DNA of 64,000 bases from an uncultured Coprococcus sp. (GCA_934277375.1 CAKQTZ010000012.1:9113-73112), one strand, 5' to 3'; shown: positions 17,286-26,618, numbered from the stretch's first letter. Translations and numbers: made by a program. Notes: a model not told the origin generated them from the letters alone.

Positions 17286-18419
17286 CTATTCACTTATGAC
17301 TGTTCTGTTTCGTCCAGACTCTTTTGCCTTGTACAGCGCTGAGTCGGCTCTGTTAAACCATGCCTTAGAGCTCTCACCCCTGGCATACTCAGCCACACCA
17401 CAACTGCAGGTTATTCCATCTTTATTCATAAAATGGAAATAATAACACCTGAACTCAGTTCTGATATCCTCAACAACATTCATAACTGTAGACAGTTCCA
17501 CGTCATGGAACAATATAACAAACTCCTCGCCGCCATATCTAAATGCAAGTCCCATATCCTTGGACTTATCTTTCATCATCTTACAAAACTCCTTGATAAC
17601 TATATCACCGTTACTGTGTCCGTAAGTATCATTTACCTCTTTGAAATGATCTATATCGAATATAGCCACATACGACTTTGCGCCTGTCTGTTCTACGTTC
17701 TCTATCTCTTTCTCCAGACTGTCCTCAAATGATCTTCTGTTATAAAGCCCTGTCATAGGATCTATCATCAATTCACTCATGAGTGTGACCTGCCTGTTGT
17801 AGCTGCCTGTTATAGAACTCATAAGCGCTTTTGTATGTGTGTTGACTATAATCACCATCACACATAAAAGAATGATCAAAAAAAGAAATAGGCTGAGCAC
17901 TCCGACCCAGTTAAGCCCCGCCACACTGCCAGCGAACTCAAAATGATATCTCACCATATCAATTGTGGTAAGTATCGTCACCGCAACACCAGACCATATT
18001 GTGAGTGACTGATCCGCAAACAATGCCGTGGCAACTATGGTTATGCTTGGCAACATGATGAGCGGCAAAATAGAATAATATGTAAATGATATAACGCCTA
18101 TAGACACGAATATTAATCCTATGACCACATAATTTTTCTTCTCATTCGACATGTTGTCCGCTTTTATCATAAAGTAACATACCACCAGTGTGATGATCTG
18201 TATGACCACAGGAACAAAGATGTATTCCAGCATATAAAGTCCACTGCCTATGTTCTTTGACACCCTGTGAACTCCAAATAATATCCATGAAAGCGCAAAT
18301 GTCATGGCGCATATAGCAATGACCGTCCGCCATACCAACAACTGCCATCTCGCTTCTATATCCTCTTTGTACATATCATTCATATCATTGGTACCCCACG
18401 TACATATATTTGTATACAT
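17286..18419 (-). CDS. Membrane-bound GGDEF diguanylate cyclase
   Basis: A 377-residue protein with about six membrane segments in the first 190 residues and a C-terminal GGDEF domain. The domain begins at DPMTGLYNRRSFEDSL and has the active-site motif YGGEEF (GGEEF form), so it should make cyclic di-GMP from two GTP. The inhibitory RxxD site is not seen; KSKD occupies that place. The membrane part has no known sensor domain that I recognise. The start is uncertain: the ATG at 18419 has no clear site, and an ATG at 18383 behind GGGG would shorten it by 12 residues. Confidence 0.88.
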   Translation of the reverse strand: MYTNICTWGTNDMNDMYKEDIEARWQLLVWRTVIAICAMTFALSWILFGVHRVSKNIGSGLYMLEYIFVPVVIQIITLVVCYFMIKADNMSNEKKNYVVIGLIFVSIGVISFTYYSILPLIMLPSITIVATALFADQSLTIWSGVAVTILTTIDMVRYHFEFAGSVAGLNWVGVLSLFLFLIILLCVMVIIVNTHTKALMSSITGSYNRQVTLMSELMIDPMTGLYNRRSFEDSLEKEIENVEQTGAKSYVAIFDIDHFKEVNDTYGHSNGDIVIKEFCKMMKDKSKDMGLAFRYGGEEFVILFHDVELSTVMNVVEDIRTEFRCYYFHFMNKDGITCSCGVAEYARGESSKAWFNRADSALYKAKESGRNRTVISE

Positions 18420-18460
18420 TTTACCATATATGCTCCTGTATTTCCATCATAAATACATAA

Positions 18461-18490
18461 AAGGCGGAACTTTTTAACAAATTCCGCCTT
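18461..18490 (-). terminator. Terminator of iorAB
   Basis: AAGGCGGAA (18461-18469) pairs with TTCCGCCTT (18482-18490), a nine-bp stem followed on the minus strand by TTTTATG. Confidence 0.7.
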
Positions 18491-18510
18491 GATTTTATAC
18501 GAATTTTACA

Positions 18511-19080
18511 TTACAGATTATATCCAACCTCAAATGCCTCAAGATTCTTCTCAACTGTCTTAGGTGGGACAGTGTTCCTGATGACATCAACCCATGCATC
18601 ATGAGAGAAATCCATGTGCTGTGCTGCAATTCCTATGATTACTGTATTGAATACCTTGTTGTTGCCAAGCTTCTTTGCCTCATCCATGGCATCCACTGAG
18701 ATGACCTTGTACTTGCCGCTGAGCTCCTCGATGATTCCATCAGGATACTGTGCAGCACCTGTAACTACAGTAATAGGATCTATTCTCTGGTCGTTGACAA
18801 TGATAACTCCATCCTTCTTCAGGAAGTGTGCATATCTAAGCGCCTCAAGTCTCTCAAATGCTATAAGCACATCTGCACAGCCCTCTTCAACGATAGGCTC
18901 ATTGACCTTCTCGCCATATCTTACGTATGTAACAACACTTCCACCTCTCTGGCTCATTCCGTGAACCTCTGAGAGCTTGACATCATATCCTGCTGCCGTA
19001 GTGATTCCACCGAGTATACGACTTGTGAGAAGTGTTCCCTGTCCGCCTACGCCGACGATCATAATATTTTTTGTCTCCAT
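18511..19080 (-). CDS. iorB: Indolepyruvate:ferredoxin oxidoreductase, beta subunit
   Basis: The 189-residue gamma/beta-type subunit of the ketoacid:ferredoxin oxidoreductase family. It opens with IMIVGVGGQGTLLTSRILG and contains EVHGMSQRGGSVVTYVRYG, both typical of IorB. With IorA it oxidatively decarboxylates indolepyruvate and other aryl-pyruvates to aryl-acetyl-CoA, passing electrons to ferredoxin, in fermentation of aromatic amino acids. The GGGAGGAG site fixes the ATG at 19080, two bases after the iorA stop, so the two are translated together. Confidence 0.93.
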   Translation of the reverse strand: METKNIMIVGVGGQGTLLTSRILGGITTAAGYDVKLSEVHGMSQRGGSVVTYVRYGEKVNEPIVEEGCADVLIAFERLEALRYAHFLKKDGVIIVNDQRIDPITVVTGAAQYPDGIIEELSGKYKVISVDAMDEAKKLGNNKVFNTVIIGIAAQHMDFSHDAWVDVIRNTVPPKTVEKNLEAFEVGYNL

Positions 19081-19082
19081 GA

Positions 19083-20825
19083 TTAGAACTCCTCCCTTTC
19101 TATAGCATCGAACTTGCATCGCTTCATGCACAATCCGCAGCCTGTACAGAGTGTGTCATCTATACGGATGGTTCCATCCTCCTGCCTGATAACTGCAGGG
19201 CATCCTGGCTTTAAGCACATACCACACTTCTTACACTTCTCAGGTATTGCTTTGCATCTTCCTGTTATCTTAGTCGTCTTTAAGAGTACACAAGGTGACT
19301 TTGTGATGATGACTGATACCTCATCCTTTGCTGTCTCCTCCTTGATGAGCTTCTTAAGACCTTCTATATCAAAGGCATTTATCTCATGGACATTCTGGAT
19401 TCCCAGTGCCTTGCAGAGATTGTAAATATCAATGGCGTATGTAGGATCTCCCATCAGTGTCTTACCTGTTGCGGCGTGATCCTGATGTCCTGTCATACCT
19501 GTTGTCGAGTTATCAAGTATGATGACTGTTCCTGTGCTCTGGTTGTATACCATGTTCATGAGTGAGTTCACACCTGTGTGAAGGAATGTTGAATCACCTA
19601 TGACTGCAACCCAGTTCTTGATGTAATCCTTGCCCTTTGCCTTCTCCATTCCATGAAGGGTTGAGATTGATGAACCCATGCAGACTGTTGTGTCAATAAC
19701 GCTGAGTGGTGCAACAGCTCCAAGTGTGTAACATCCGATATCTCCTGCTGCGTGGATCTTCAGCTCTGAGAGAACTGAGAATACACTTCTGTGTGGGCAG
19801 CCAGGACAGAGGATAGGTGGTCTTGCTGGAACCTGAGCAGCCTCAGCAGTCTCAATCTTCTCGCCGAGGAGCTTCTCTCTGAGCATGTTTGCACTGTACT
19901 CACCCTGAACTGTGAGCAGGTCTTTACCGACTGCATCTATACCCCATGCTCTCACCTGAGTCTCGATATGTGGCTCAAGCTCCTCTATGACATATACCTT
20001 GTCAACCTGTGCACAGAAGTCCTCGATCATCTTTCTTGGGAGAGGATTTACCATACCTAGCTTTAAGACTGATGCGTTTGGCATAGCCTCTCTCACATAC
20101 TGATAAGGGATACCACTGGTGATGACACCCACGCTCTTGTCCCTCATCTCAACTCTGTTGATCGGCATGTCAGCTCCGTCTGCTGCCATGTCCTTGAGTC
20201 TCTGCTCTACAAATACATGACGTGGTATAGCATTACCAGGCATCATGACGTATTTCTTTATGTTTCTCTCATATGGCTTATCAGCGATCTCTTCTCTATC
20301 GCAAAGCTCTACAACACCCTGTGAGTGTGAAAGTCTTGTGGTTGTACGGAGCATTACAGGAGTATCATACTTCTCACTCAGCTCAAATGCATACTTTGTG
20401 AAATCCTTTGCCTCCTGGCTGTCTGATGGCTCAACTACAGGGATCATGGCTGTTCTTGCAACAAGTCTTGAATCCTGCTCGTTCTGTGATGAGTACATTC
20501 CAGGATCGTCCGCTGCAACAAGTACCATACCTCCGTTCACACCTGTGTATGCTGCTGTGAACAGTGGATCTGATGCCACATTCACACCTACGTGCTTCAT
20601 CGACACTATGGATCTCACGCCTGCAAATGATGCACCGATGGCTACCTCTGTGGCAACCTTCTCATTCGGTGACCACTCTGAATATATGTTCCCTTTGTAC
20701 TGCACCATGTTCTCACTGATCTCTGTACTTGGTGTTCCAGGATATGCCGCTGACACCTTGACACCCGCTTCATAACAGCCTCTGGCGATGGCTGCGTTAC
20801 CAAGCATAATCTTCTTCTCGCCCAT
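19083..20825 (-). CDS. iorA: Indolepyruvate:ferredoxin oxidoreductase, alpha subunit
   Basis: A 580-residue IorA. The N-terminal domain carries AAYPGTPSTEISE, the central thiamine diphosphate domain has CPGCPHRSVF, GDIGCYTLG and GDSTFLHTGVNS, and the C-terminus is a two-cluster ferredoxin domain. The first Cys set is CKKCGMCLKPGCP and the second is CTGCGLCMKRC. All elements needed for an oxygen-sensitive, CoA-dependent aryl-pyruvate oxidoreductase are present. It is the first gene of the iorAB operon, preceded by about 160 bp of AT-rich non-coding DNA that should hold the promoter. Confidence 0.95.
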   Translation of the reverse strand: MGEKKIMLGNAAIARGCYEAGVKVSAAYPGTPSTEISENMVQYKGNIYSEWSPNEKVATEVAIGASFAGVRSIVSMKHVGVNVASDPLFTAAYTGVNGGMVLVAADDPGMYSSQNEQDSRLVARTAMIPVVEPSDSQEAKDFTKYAFELSEKYDTPVMLRTTTRLSHSQGVVELCDREEIADKPYERNIKKYVMMPGNAIPRHVFVEQRLKDMAADGADMPINRVEMRDKSVGVITSGIPYQYVREAMPNASVLKLGMVNPLPRKMIEDFCAQVDKVYVIEELEPHIETQVRAWGIDAVGKDLLTVQGEYSANMLREKLLGEKIETAEAAQVPARPPILCPGCPHRSVFSVLSELKIHAAGDIGCYTLGAVAPLSVIDTTVCMGSSISTLHGMEKAKGKDYIKNWVAVIGDSTFLHTGVNSLMNMVYNQSTGTVIILDNSTTGMTGHQDHAATGKTLMGDPTYAIDIYNLCKALGIQNVHEINAFDIEGLKKLIKEETAKDEVSVIITKSPCVLLKTTKITGRCKAIPEKCKKCGMCLKPGCPAVIRQEDGTIRIDDTLCTGCGLCMKRCKFDAIEREEF

Positions 20826-20985
20826 GAATCTTACCCTTCCTGTCTATTTATTGATATTTTTAATTTATCTCGTCTAATAAGACACTCTAATTTGCTATTA
20901 TACAAGAATTATCAATAAAAAGAAAGTGTTTTATACAATGTGATACCATCGACTTATTTAACTACAATTCCTATCGTCATTTTTA

Positions 20986-22851
20986 CTAACCTTTGATCTT
21001 CTGAGTCTGACGTACCATATCTGCAAAATCCTGCCACTGCATATCTATAATGTCATCACTGTCGGATGAACTTCCCGTCTTTCCACTAACCAGTGACAGA
21101 ACCATATCAAGATCTGCTGTTCCCGCGTACTCACTGTTTTTGAGGAGCATGCCATAGGCCGCCACAGCGCTTGCCGCACACATGTCAGCGGACATTTCGC
21201 TGCTATAGCTGTCGGTATTTACCACACAACTCACCAGAGTGCTCTTATCCCCATCTGGCTCTTTATACCTTATGTTAACTGTCGCAAGCTCACTTGCGTA
21301 GTCCTCTTCGCTATCTGTCTTATCCTGACCTTCTTGTGATGCAGCCCCTGGTGTATTGACCTGATTGGAATTCTGTCCATATTTGTGATTGGCCACAGGC
21401 AGTTCAAAGTCAGAATCCGCAGACACTATCTCATAGAGTGCCGTCACCATATGTCCCGCACCTATCTCGCCGCCGTCCACCGCATCATTTGCAAAATCCG
21501 CATCCGCAAGAGCACGATTCTCATAGCCTATCTGTCTGTAGCCCTTTACATTTGCCGGGTTGAACTCTATCTGGAATTTCACATCCTTGGCAACGGTGTT
21601 CAGTGTGCCGCCCATCTCGTCAACCAGCACCTTCTTTGCCTCATATGCAGAATCTATAAAAGCATAATTTCCGTCACCGTTATCCGCAAGAGCCTCAAGC
21701 TTGTTGTCCTTCAAATTGTCCGTTCCAAACCCAAGCACGCTGAGAAAAATGTTGTTTTCCTTCTTCTCCTCTGTTATCAGATCCACAAGATCGCTTTCGC
21801 TGGTCAGACCCACGTTCAAGTCCCCATCTGTCGCAAGTATGACGCGGTTATTCCCTCCATCTATGAAGTTTTTCTCAGCCAGCTCATAAGCTGTGATTAT
21901 GGCATCACCGCCGTTGGTGCACCCCTCGGCTGTCATACTTGAAAGTGCCTCATTTATCGTGTACTGCTCTGAACCGGATGTGCCCGAGAGCACCACTGTG
22001 TCCTCACCCGCATAAGTCACTATGCTCACCCTGTCGTTCTCATCCAGATTCTCCGCCAGCATGGCAAATGACTGCTGCACAAGAGGGAGCTTATTGTCAT
22101 CGTACATGGATCCCGAGGTGTCGATCAGGAACACCAGATTTGAAGGCTTCTTATCCCCGAAATCTATCTCGTCTGTGTTGATCCCCACCATCATAAGCTT
22201 TGTGTCCTTGTTCCACGGACAGTCCGAATATTCTGTGTATATAGAGAACTTCTCTCCGTCCTCAGGCTTCTTTCTGTAGTCATAAGTAAAATAGTTCAAC
22301 ATCTCCTCTATTCTCACCGCTCCGTCAGGTGGGAGACTGCCTGAATCTATATATGACCTGACGTTGCTGTAGGATGCCGTATCCCTGTCTGCCGCAAATG
22401 TGGAGAGTGGTCTGTCTGCTGTGGACACAAATCCATTCTCTGTCATGCTGTCATATTCCCTTGTATCATAAGTAATCCCTGTATACATGCCATTAGAAGT
22501 ATCTGACGCCACAGCTGTATCCCCAGCGGTGGTTGCTACGTCACAACATTCCTCCTCGTACATAACAGAATTTGACATGTTGTCAAATAAACTATTCCAG
22601 CCATCGTCCTGCAGTGACTCCTTTCTTCGCTGGTTTTCTTTATCCCTGTACTTTTCTGCAATCCCTGCTATCTCTGTCCTGTCCTTCTTTTCACCAGTCT
22701 CTGCCTTATTGCCATTTTGTTTTTCAAGACTTGTACCTCCTCCATCTACTGCATCGCCATGACCGCAGCCCGTAAGTCCGCCTGCCATCATAACCCCCGC
22801 CATAACCGCACATATAGATCTTGCAAATATTTTTGAATTGTATTTCATCAT
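20986..22851 (-). CDS. VWA domain lipoprotein (YfbK-like)
   Basis: A 621-residue exported lipoprotein. The signal peptide ends in a lipobox MAGGLTGCG, so the Cys should be lipid-anchored outside the membrane. A charged linker is followed by a YfbK-type N-terminal region, then a von Willebrand A domain from about 240 with an intact MIDAS (DTSGSM and later ATDGDLN), and a C-terminal DUF3520-like region. Family function is not established; VWA domains bind proteins in a metal-dependent manner. The ATG at 22851 has a GGAGGG site. It is the third gene after an ECF sigma factor and its anti-sigma partner, with a 143-bp gap. Confidence 0.85.
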   Translation of the reverse strand: MMKYNSKIFARSICAVMAGVMMAGGLTGCGHGDAVDGGGTSLEKQNGNKAETGEKKDRTEIAGIAEKYRDKENQRRKESLQDDGWNSLFDNMSNSVMYEEECCDVATTAGDTAVASDTSNGMYTGITYDTREYDSMTENGFVSTADRPLSTFAADRDTASYSNVRSYIDSGSLPPDGAVRIEEMLNYFTYDYRKKPEDGEKFSIYTEYSDCPWNKDTKLMMVGINTDEIDFGDKKPSNLVFLIDTSGSMYDDNKLPLVQQSFAMLAENLDENDRVSIVTYAGEDTVVLSGTSGSEQYTINEALSSMTAEGCTNGGDAIITAYELAEKNFIDGGNNRVILATDGDLNVGLTSESDLVDLITEEKKENNIFLSVLGFGTDNLKDNKLEALADNGDGNYAFIDSAYEAKKVLVDEMGGTLNTVAKDVKFQIEFNPANVKGYRQIGYENRALADADFANDAVDGGEIGAGHMVTALYEIVSADSDFELPVANHKYGQNSNQVNTPGAASQEGQDKTDSEEDYASELATVNIRYKEPDGDKSTLVSCVVNTDSYSSEMSADMCAASAVAAYGMLLKNSEYAGTADLDMVLSLVSGKTGSSSDSDDIIDMQWQDFADMVRQTQKIKG

Positions 22852-22994
22852 AAAATCCCTCCGTAATATGAATTTCAAGCTGCCTGTCAAGCTTTATATC
22901 ATATATACGAAGGGATTCTCATTTTTTTATGGTAAAATCTGTATTTAAGTTACCTCTTTCACGAAATAAGTTTTCTTTTCTGTTTTTGGATATG

Positions 22995-23807
22995 CTAATC
23001 TGCTCTCTCAAATCTGTACCAGTTGCCCTCAACCTTCACTATGAGGCTGCCGTCATCGCACACTACATAGGCTGAGTTCTTAGATGGATTCCTGTCAAAG
23101 TTGACCTCACCATCATTTGCCGGCGTGCCATCGGTGTAGCTTTCTGCGTAGAACACATTGCTCTCATCCACGCTATCCGCCTCAACCATGTCGTATGTGT
23201 CCTTGTAAAGCACGCCACTGACCATGATCATCGGTGCGTAGTCTCCCGGGGCTTCATCCTGATACTCCTGACTTTTCTGGATGACAAAACTTTCTGGAGC
23301 ACTGTCGGACATCTGCGCATCGTTACTTTGTGTCTCATCCGCCGGTGCCGCATCACGTTCAGCATCACTTTCAGCCACCATGTCGCTGTCGCCTGCGTTC
23401 TCATCAGAAGCCAACATCGCACTGTTTTCCTGCACAGACTTTTCATTTGCTGTTTTTCGGCTGTTTCTCAGCGGCCCGGCTATTATCAGTACACACACCA
23501 CGGCAGCGGCCACAAGACCTGATATGATCTGCGCCGTTTTCCTGTTCTTGCCTTTATTATGAAGTATCTTATCACCATCTTCTCTGCCAATTCTTATATC
23601 TGTGACTTTCACGGCTGCAGTTCTGTTTTCTGCAGTTATTCCATCCTCGTGTACTTCATGTCTGCCCACCAGCTCTTTATCCTGCGTTCTCTGCGCATCC
23701 ACAGCATCAAGTCCAGCTTCTATCCTGCCCCAGAGATCAGGTGCAGCCATATTCTCTATATATTTATCAGCTGTTTCTTTTTCCAGTTCGTCCTCATGTC
23801 TGCTCAT
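22995..23807 (-). CDS. Membrane anti-sigma factor-like protein
   Basis: A 270-residue protein with a cytoplasmic N-terminus of about 95 residues, one membrane segment (IISGLVAAAVVCVLIIAGPL) and an acidic extracytoplasmic region ending in a small folded part (VVCDDGSLIVKVEGNWYRF). Its ATG overlaps the stop of the ECF sigma gene as ATGA, and this arrangement plus the topology is the basis for the anti-sigma call. No zinc-finger anti-sigma motif is visible, so it may use another fold. An AGGAGGTG site supports the ATG at 23807 over the upstream GTG at 23816. Confidence 0.7.
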   Translation of the reverse strand: MSRHEDELEKETADKYIENMAAPDLWGRIEAGLDAVDAQRTQDKELVGRHEVHEDGITAENRTAAVKVTDIRIGREDGDKILHNKGKNRKTAQIISGLVAAAVVCVLIIAGPLRNSRKTANEKSVQENSAMLASDENAGDSDMVAESDAERDAAPADETQSNDAQMSDSAPESFVIQKSQEYQDEAPGDYAPMIMVSGVLYKDTYDMVEADSVDESNVFYAESYTDGTPANDGEVNFDRNPSKNSAYVVCDDGSLIVKVEGNWYRFERAD

Positions 23808-24322
23808 AGTCTGCACCTCCTCAGTTTATTGATCGCACTGTTGTAAAGCCACGTGACTGTTCCCATGGGCTTTCCAACTATATCTGATATCTCTTTGAAG
23901 GTAAATCCTCCAGCCACCTTCATATCCACTATCTCACGCTCATCTGGTTTAAGTGACTCCATGGCTTTCCTCAGTGCCACACTGTTCACAACCTGTTCCT
24001 CCATGCTGCCGCTCTGCCCGGTCTCCGGAATCTCATCCACCAGAGCCTCCCGGTCTATCTTCCTAATCCTGTCCACCGCCATATTTCTGGCTATCGTGAC
24101 CAGCCATCTCCTGTGTCCATTTCCTGGCTTGTAATTTCCAGCGATGCTGTACAGCTTAATGAAAAATTCAGACGTCACATCCTCCGACTCCTCCCGCTGA
24201 CCTATGGTGTCGTACACCACTGCATATATGAGCTTCAGATAAGCATCATATATATGCCGCAGGCTGTCCCTGTCACCCACTGCCATCGCAGACATACACT
24301 GCTCAAACTCTTTGTCTGTCAT
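23804..24322 (-). CDS. ECF-type RNA polymerase sigma factor
   Basis: A 172-residue group 4 sigma factor. Region 2 includes YDTIGQREESEDVTSEFFIKLY, with the DNA-melting part in HRRWLVTIARNMAVDRIR. Region 4 contains VDMKVAGGFTFKEISDIVGK and the recognition helix PMGTVTWLYNSAINKLR. It should direct polymerase to a set of stress or envelope genes and probably to its own operon. It is followed without a gap by its presumed membrane anti-sigma factor and then by the VWA lipoprotein. Confidence 0.93.
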   Translation of the reverse strand: MTDKEFEQCMSAMAVGDRDSLRHIYDAYLKLIYAVVYDTIGQREESEDVTSEFFIKLYSIAGNYKPGNGHRRWLVTIARNMAVDRIRKIDREALVDEIPETGQSGSMEEQVVNSVALRKAMESLKPDEREIVDMKVAGGFTFKEISDIVGKPMGTVTWLYNSAINKLRRCRL

Positions 24323-24415
24323 AACTTGTTATAGCTCCCTCCTCATGATAATATACGTTTTGTCTATCATTTATTATGGTACTTTTTAATCTTCTAGATC
24401 TCTGTGAGCAAGGCA

Positions 24416-25351
24416 TCATATCTTCCGCATTGCGGCAAATCCCATCACATAATTTTTTCTGCCGCCAGATGTGTCAAACGGCCATACCATATGTCTGCTG
24501 CTCACAAGCTCCACATCACAGTTCATGTGCAGTGACATATCCTTCATAAGTTGTGCCACGCCTTCTATGTGATCCACAGACTTCATGGTCTCCACGTCCC
24601 GCTGGTCAAATGCATTTGCAAGTGTCTCCGCATCGGTCTGATCCTCACATGCAGCCACTTCATATCCATATATGAGAACATCCTTTGTCATATGGTACAT
24701 GTAATCATTGAGTCTCTCCACCGCAACCTCGTTCAAACTTGAAATGGCGCTGCTTATAAGTCTCAGATCCTCGTCATGATAGTTGTCTCTGTAATGATAG
24801 AGCAATGCTGCAAATCTTGAGTTGAGCTGGCTGTGAAGTCCAACCGCCACACTGTAATCAAATATATCAAGATACCTGTCGGTATCATCTACTATATCTC
24901 CCACCTCTGTTCTGCCTATATATTTACCAGAATTGGCAGCTGCTATGCCTGTAAGGAACTCAAGTATATGCTCTGTGTCTGCACAATCCTCCAGCATTGC
25001 CTCATACAGACGGTACTGGTCATCGTCAACCTGCCAGAATGGTATATCTGCAATGATATAATCCTGCTCATTCAGCTCATATTCACTGACAGCCCGCAGC
25101 ATGGATTCCCTGTCTCTGTCTATGAGCACAAGTTTGTATTTTTTTGCAAGTCTGCATATGTCTATATCTCCAGCCTGTCCAATTCCCCAAAGTGCCAGCA
25201 CAGGCTTTGAACAAGCCGCATCCTGCCCTGGTGCTCTCAACACTGGACAGTTATCTTCTATATATTCTGTCACTTCACATCTATACTGTTCCCATCCCGC
25301 ATAGGAATCTGGTATATTCTCAGAGGCTATCATTTCATCAAAATAACTCAT
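24416..25351 (-). CDS. Uncharacterised protein with nucleotide/SAM-binding-like motif
   Basis: A 311-residue cytoplasmic protein that I do not recognise. The segment VLALWGIGQAGDIDICRLAK followed by KLVLIDRDRESM resembles motifs I and II of class I methyltransferases (a Gly-rich loop and an acidic strand end). The later motif is not obvious, so catalysis is uncertain. The second half is helical, with a Cys at CDVELVSS and a C-terminal RKNYVMGFAAMRKI. Start ATG has a GGGAG site. It stands alone between the sigma operon and the alarmone synthetase gene. Confidence 0.6.
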   Translation of the reverse strand: MSYFDEMIASENIPDSYAGWEQYRCEVTEYIEDNCPVLRAPGQDAACSKPVLALWGIGQAGDIDICRLAKKYKLVLIDRDRESMLRAVSEYELNEQDYIIADIPFWQVDDDQYRLYEAMLEDCADTEHILEFLTGIAAANSGKYIGRTEVGDIVDDTDRYLDIFDYSVAVGLHSQLNSRFAALLYHYRDNYHDEDLRLISSAISSLNEVAVERLNDYMYHMTKDVLIYGYEVAACEDQTDAETLANAFDQRDVETMKSVDHIEGVAQLMKDMSLHMNCDVELVSSRHMVWPFDTSGGRKNYVMGFAAMRKI

Positions 25352-25537
25352 ATGTTGCTCCCGGTCCTACAATCTGACAGATATACAAAAAATATGCACC
25401 TGTCAGTATTCATCGATCTTTCACAGGTATTTTATAAAATTTTATTTTTAAGCACAAGGGGAATGTAGTATAATACACATAGTTGTGCAAATTCATTGAT
25501 AGCCGAATTTGCCAGTCGTATACATTTTGGAGGAGTT

Positions 25538-26257
25538 ATGGAATCAATACAGACAAATGCTCTGAACAGCAAATACATCAATTCCCTTCTGCGCCCGGAG
25601 GAAAATCCATTCGTGCAGGAGATGCAGAACTTCGAAGAGATTATGATGATGTATTCATGTGCCATCAGAGAGGTAAAGACAAAATTTGAAGTGCTGAACG
25701 ATGATTTCAGCGTAAGATATAAGCGAAACCCTATAGAATTCATACAATCCAGGATCAAAAAGCCTGTCAGTATAGCCAAAAAGCTTGCAAGCAAGGGCTG
25801 TCCGGTTACATGTGCAAGTATACTGAACAATCTTGATGACGTCGCCGGAATAAGAGTCATCTGCCCATTCATTGATGACATATACATGGTGGCAGAAAAG
25901 CTCATAAGTCAGGACGACATCACCCTGATTGAAGCAAAGGACTACATATCGCATCCAAAGCCAAACGGCTACCGCAGTCTCCATGTCATAGTCGAGATTC
26001 CGGTATTCTTCGCAGACCACACAAGAAATATGCGCGTGGAGGTTCAGATCAGGACAATCGCAATGGACTTCTGGGCAAGCCTGGATCACCAGCTCAGATA
26101 CAAGAAGGATATCCCGAACGTGGACATGATATCCGCAAGACTTAAGAAATGCGCAGATGTGATATCCGCGACAGACCTTGAGATGCAGTCCATCAAGAAC
26201 AGCATTTATGGTCAGCGTTATATTCCTGAACTTAAGAGAGAATCACCTGAAGAATAA
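25538..26257 (+). CDS. Small alarmone synthetase (RelQ/YjbM-type (p)ppGpp synthetase)
   Basis: A 239-residue RelA/SpoT synthetase domain without hydrolase or regulatory domains. Visible motifs: DDVAGIRVICPF, the substrate-binding HPKPNGYRSLHVIVEIPV and VEVQIRTIAMDFWASLDHQL. It should transfer pyrophosphate from ATP to GDP or GTP to make (p)ppGpp. In Firmicutes such enzymes answer envelope stress or work as tetramers activated by pppGpp. The GGAGGAG site fixes the ATG at 25538 over an upstream in-frame start at 25496. A TATAAT at 25469-25474 may be its -10 box. Confidence 0.93.
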   Translation: MESIQTNALNSKYINSLLRPEENPFVQEMQNFEEIMMMYSCAIREVKTKFEVLNDDFSVRYKRNPIEFIQSRIKKPVSIAKKLASKGCPVTCASILNNLDDVAGIRVICPFIDDIYMVAEKLISQDDITLIEAKDYISHPKPNGYRSLHVIVEIPVFFADHTRNMRVEVQIRTIAMDFWASLDHQLRYKKDIPNVDMISARLKKCADVISATDLEMQSIKNSIYGQRYIPELKRESPEE

Positions 26258-26334
26258 TTGCAGTTATTTATCTCCTACAGATATTTTTCAACCACAGGTA
26301 GAATGAAAAAATTGAGATATTTGCAACTTTTTAT

Positions 26335-26363
26335 TTGACATTTGCTCAAATCTGTTGTAGTAT
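26335..26363 (+). promoter_or_regulatory. Promoter of tRNA-Arg
   Basis: A perfect TTGACA (26335-26340) is separated by 17 bp from TAGTAT (26358-26363). The tRNA starts 23 bases further on. Confidence 0.75.
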
Positions 26364-26385
26364 AACTGATGTTGTTAAGCAACAT

Positions 26386-26459
26386 GTGTGCATAGCTCAG
26401 CTGGATAGAGCACTTGGCTACGGACCAAGGTGTCGGGGGTTCGAATCCTCTTGCGCACG
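26386..26459 (+). tRNA. tRNA-Arg (anticodon ACG)
   Basis: Cloverleaf with acceptor arms GTGTGCA/TGCGCAC (one G-T pair), D arm GCTC/GAGC, anticodon arm CTTGG-CTACGGA-CCAAG giving anticodon ACG (read as ICG), and T arm with GGTTCGAATCC. CCA is not encoded. The 361-bp space between genes here holds only this tRNA with its promoter and two terminators. Confidence 0.97.
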
Positions 26460-26465
26460 TGGTAG

Positions 26466-26498
26466 AAGCTGTCTGAATTATTTCAGACAGCTTTTTTT
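26466..26498 (+). terminator. Terminator of tRNA-Arg
   Basis: A 12-bp perfect stem (26466-26477 with 26482-26493) and four-base loop are followed by seven T residues in total. Confidence 0.92.
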
Positions 26499-26502
26499 CA
26501 TT

Positions 26503-26561
26503 AAAAAACCAGCGGATGATCCTCCCTATAGATTTACTCTATAGATCACCCTCTGGTTTTT
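26503..26561 (-). terminator. Terminator for the minus-strand gene ending at 26619
   Basis: The outer stem AAAACCAG/CTGGTTTT encloses a GATC pairing and an inner stem CTATAGA-TTTAC-TCTATAG. T-runs flank both ends, so it can act in both directions. Confidence 0.65.
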
Positions 26562-26618
26562 CTGTGTACACAGAATTCTCTGCTACAAGCCTTATTTAAC
26601 AGATATAAACTTCCATCA

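Noticed and set aside
25432..25905. 157-codon open frame on the minus strand
   Set aside because: Antisense to the small alarmone synthetase, with no ribosome binding site and no recognisable motif.
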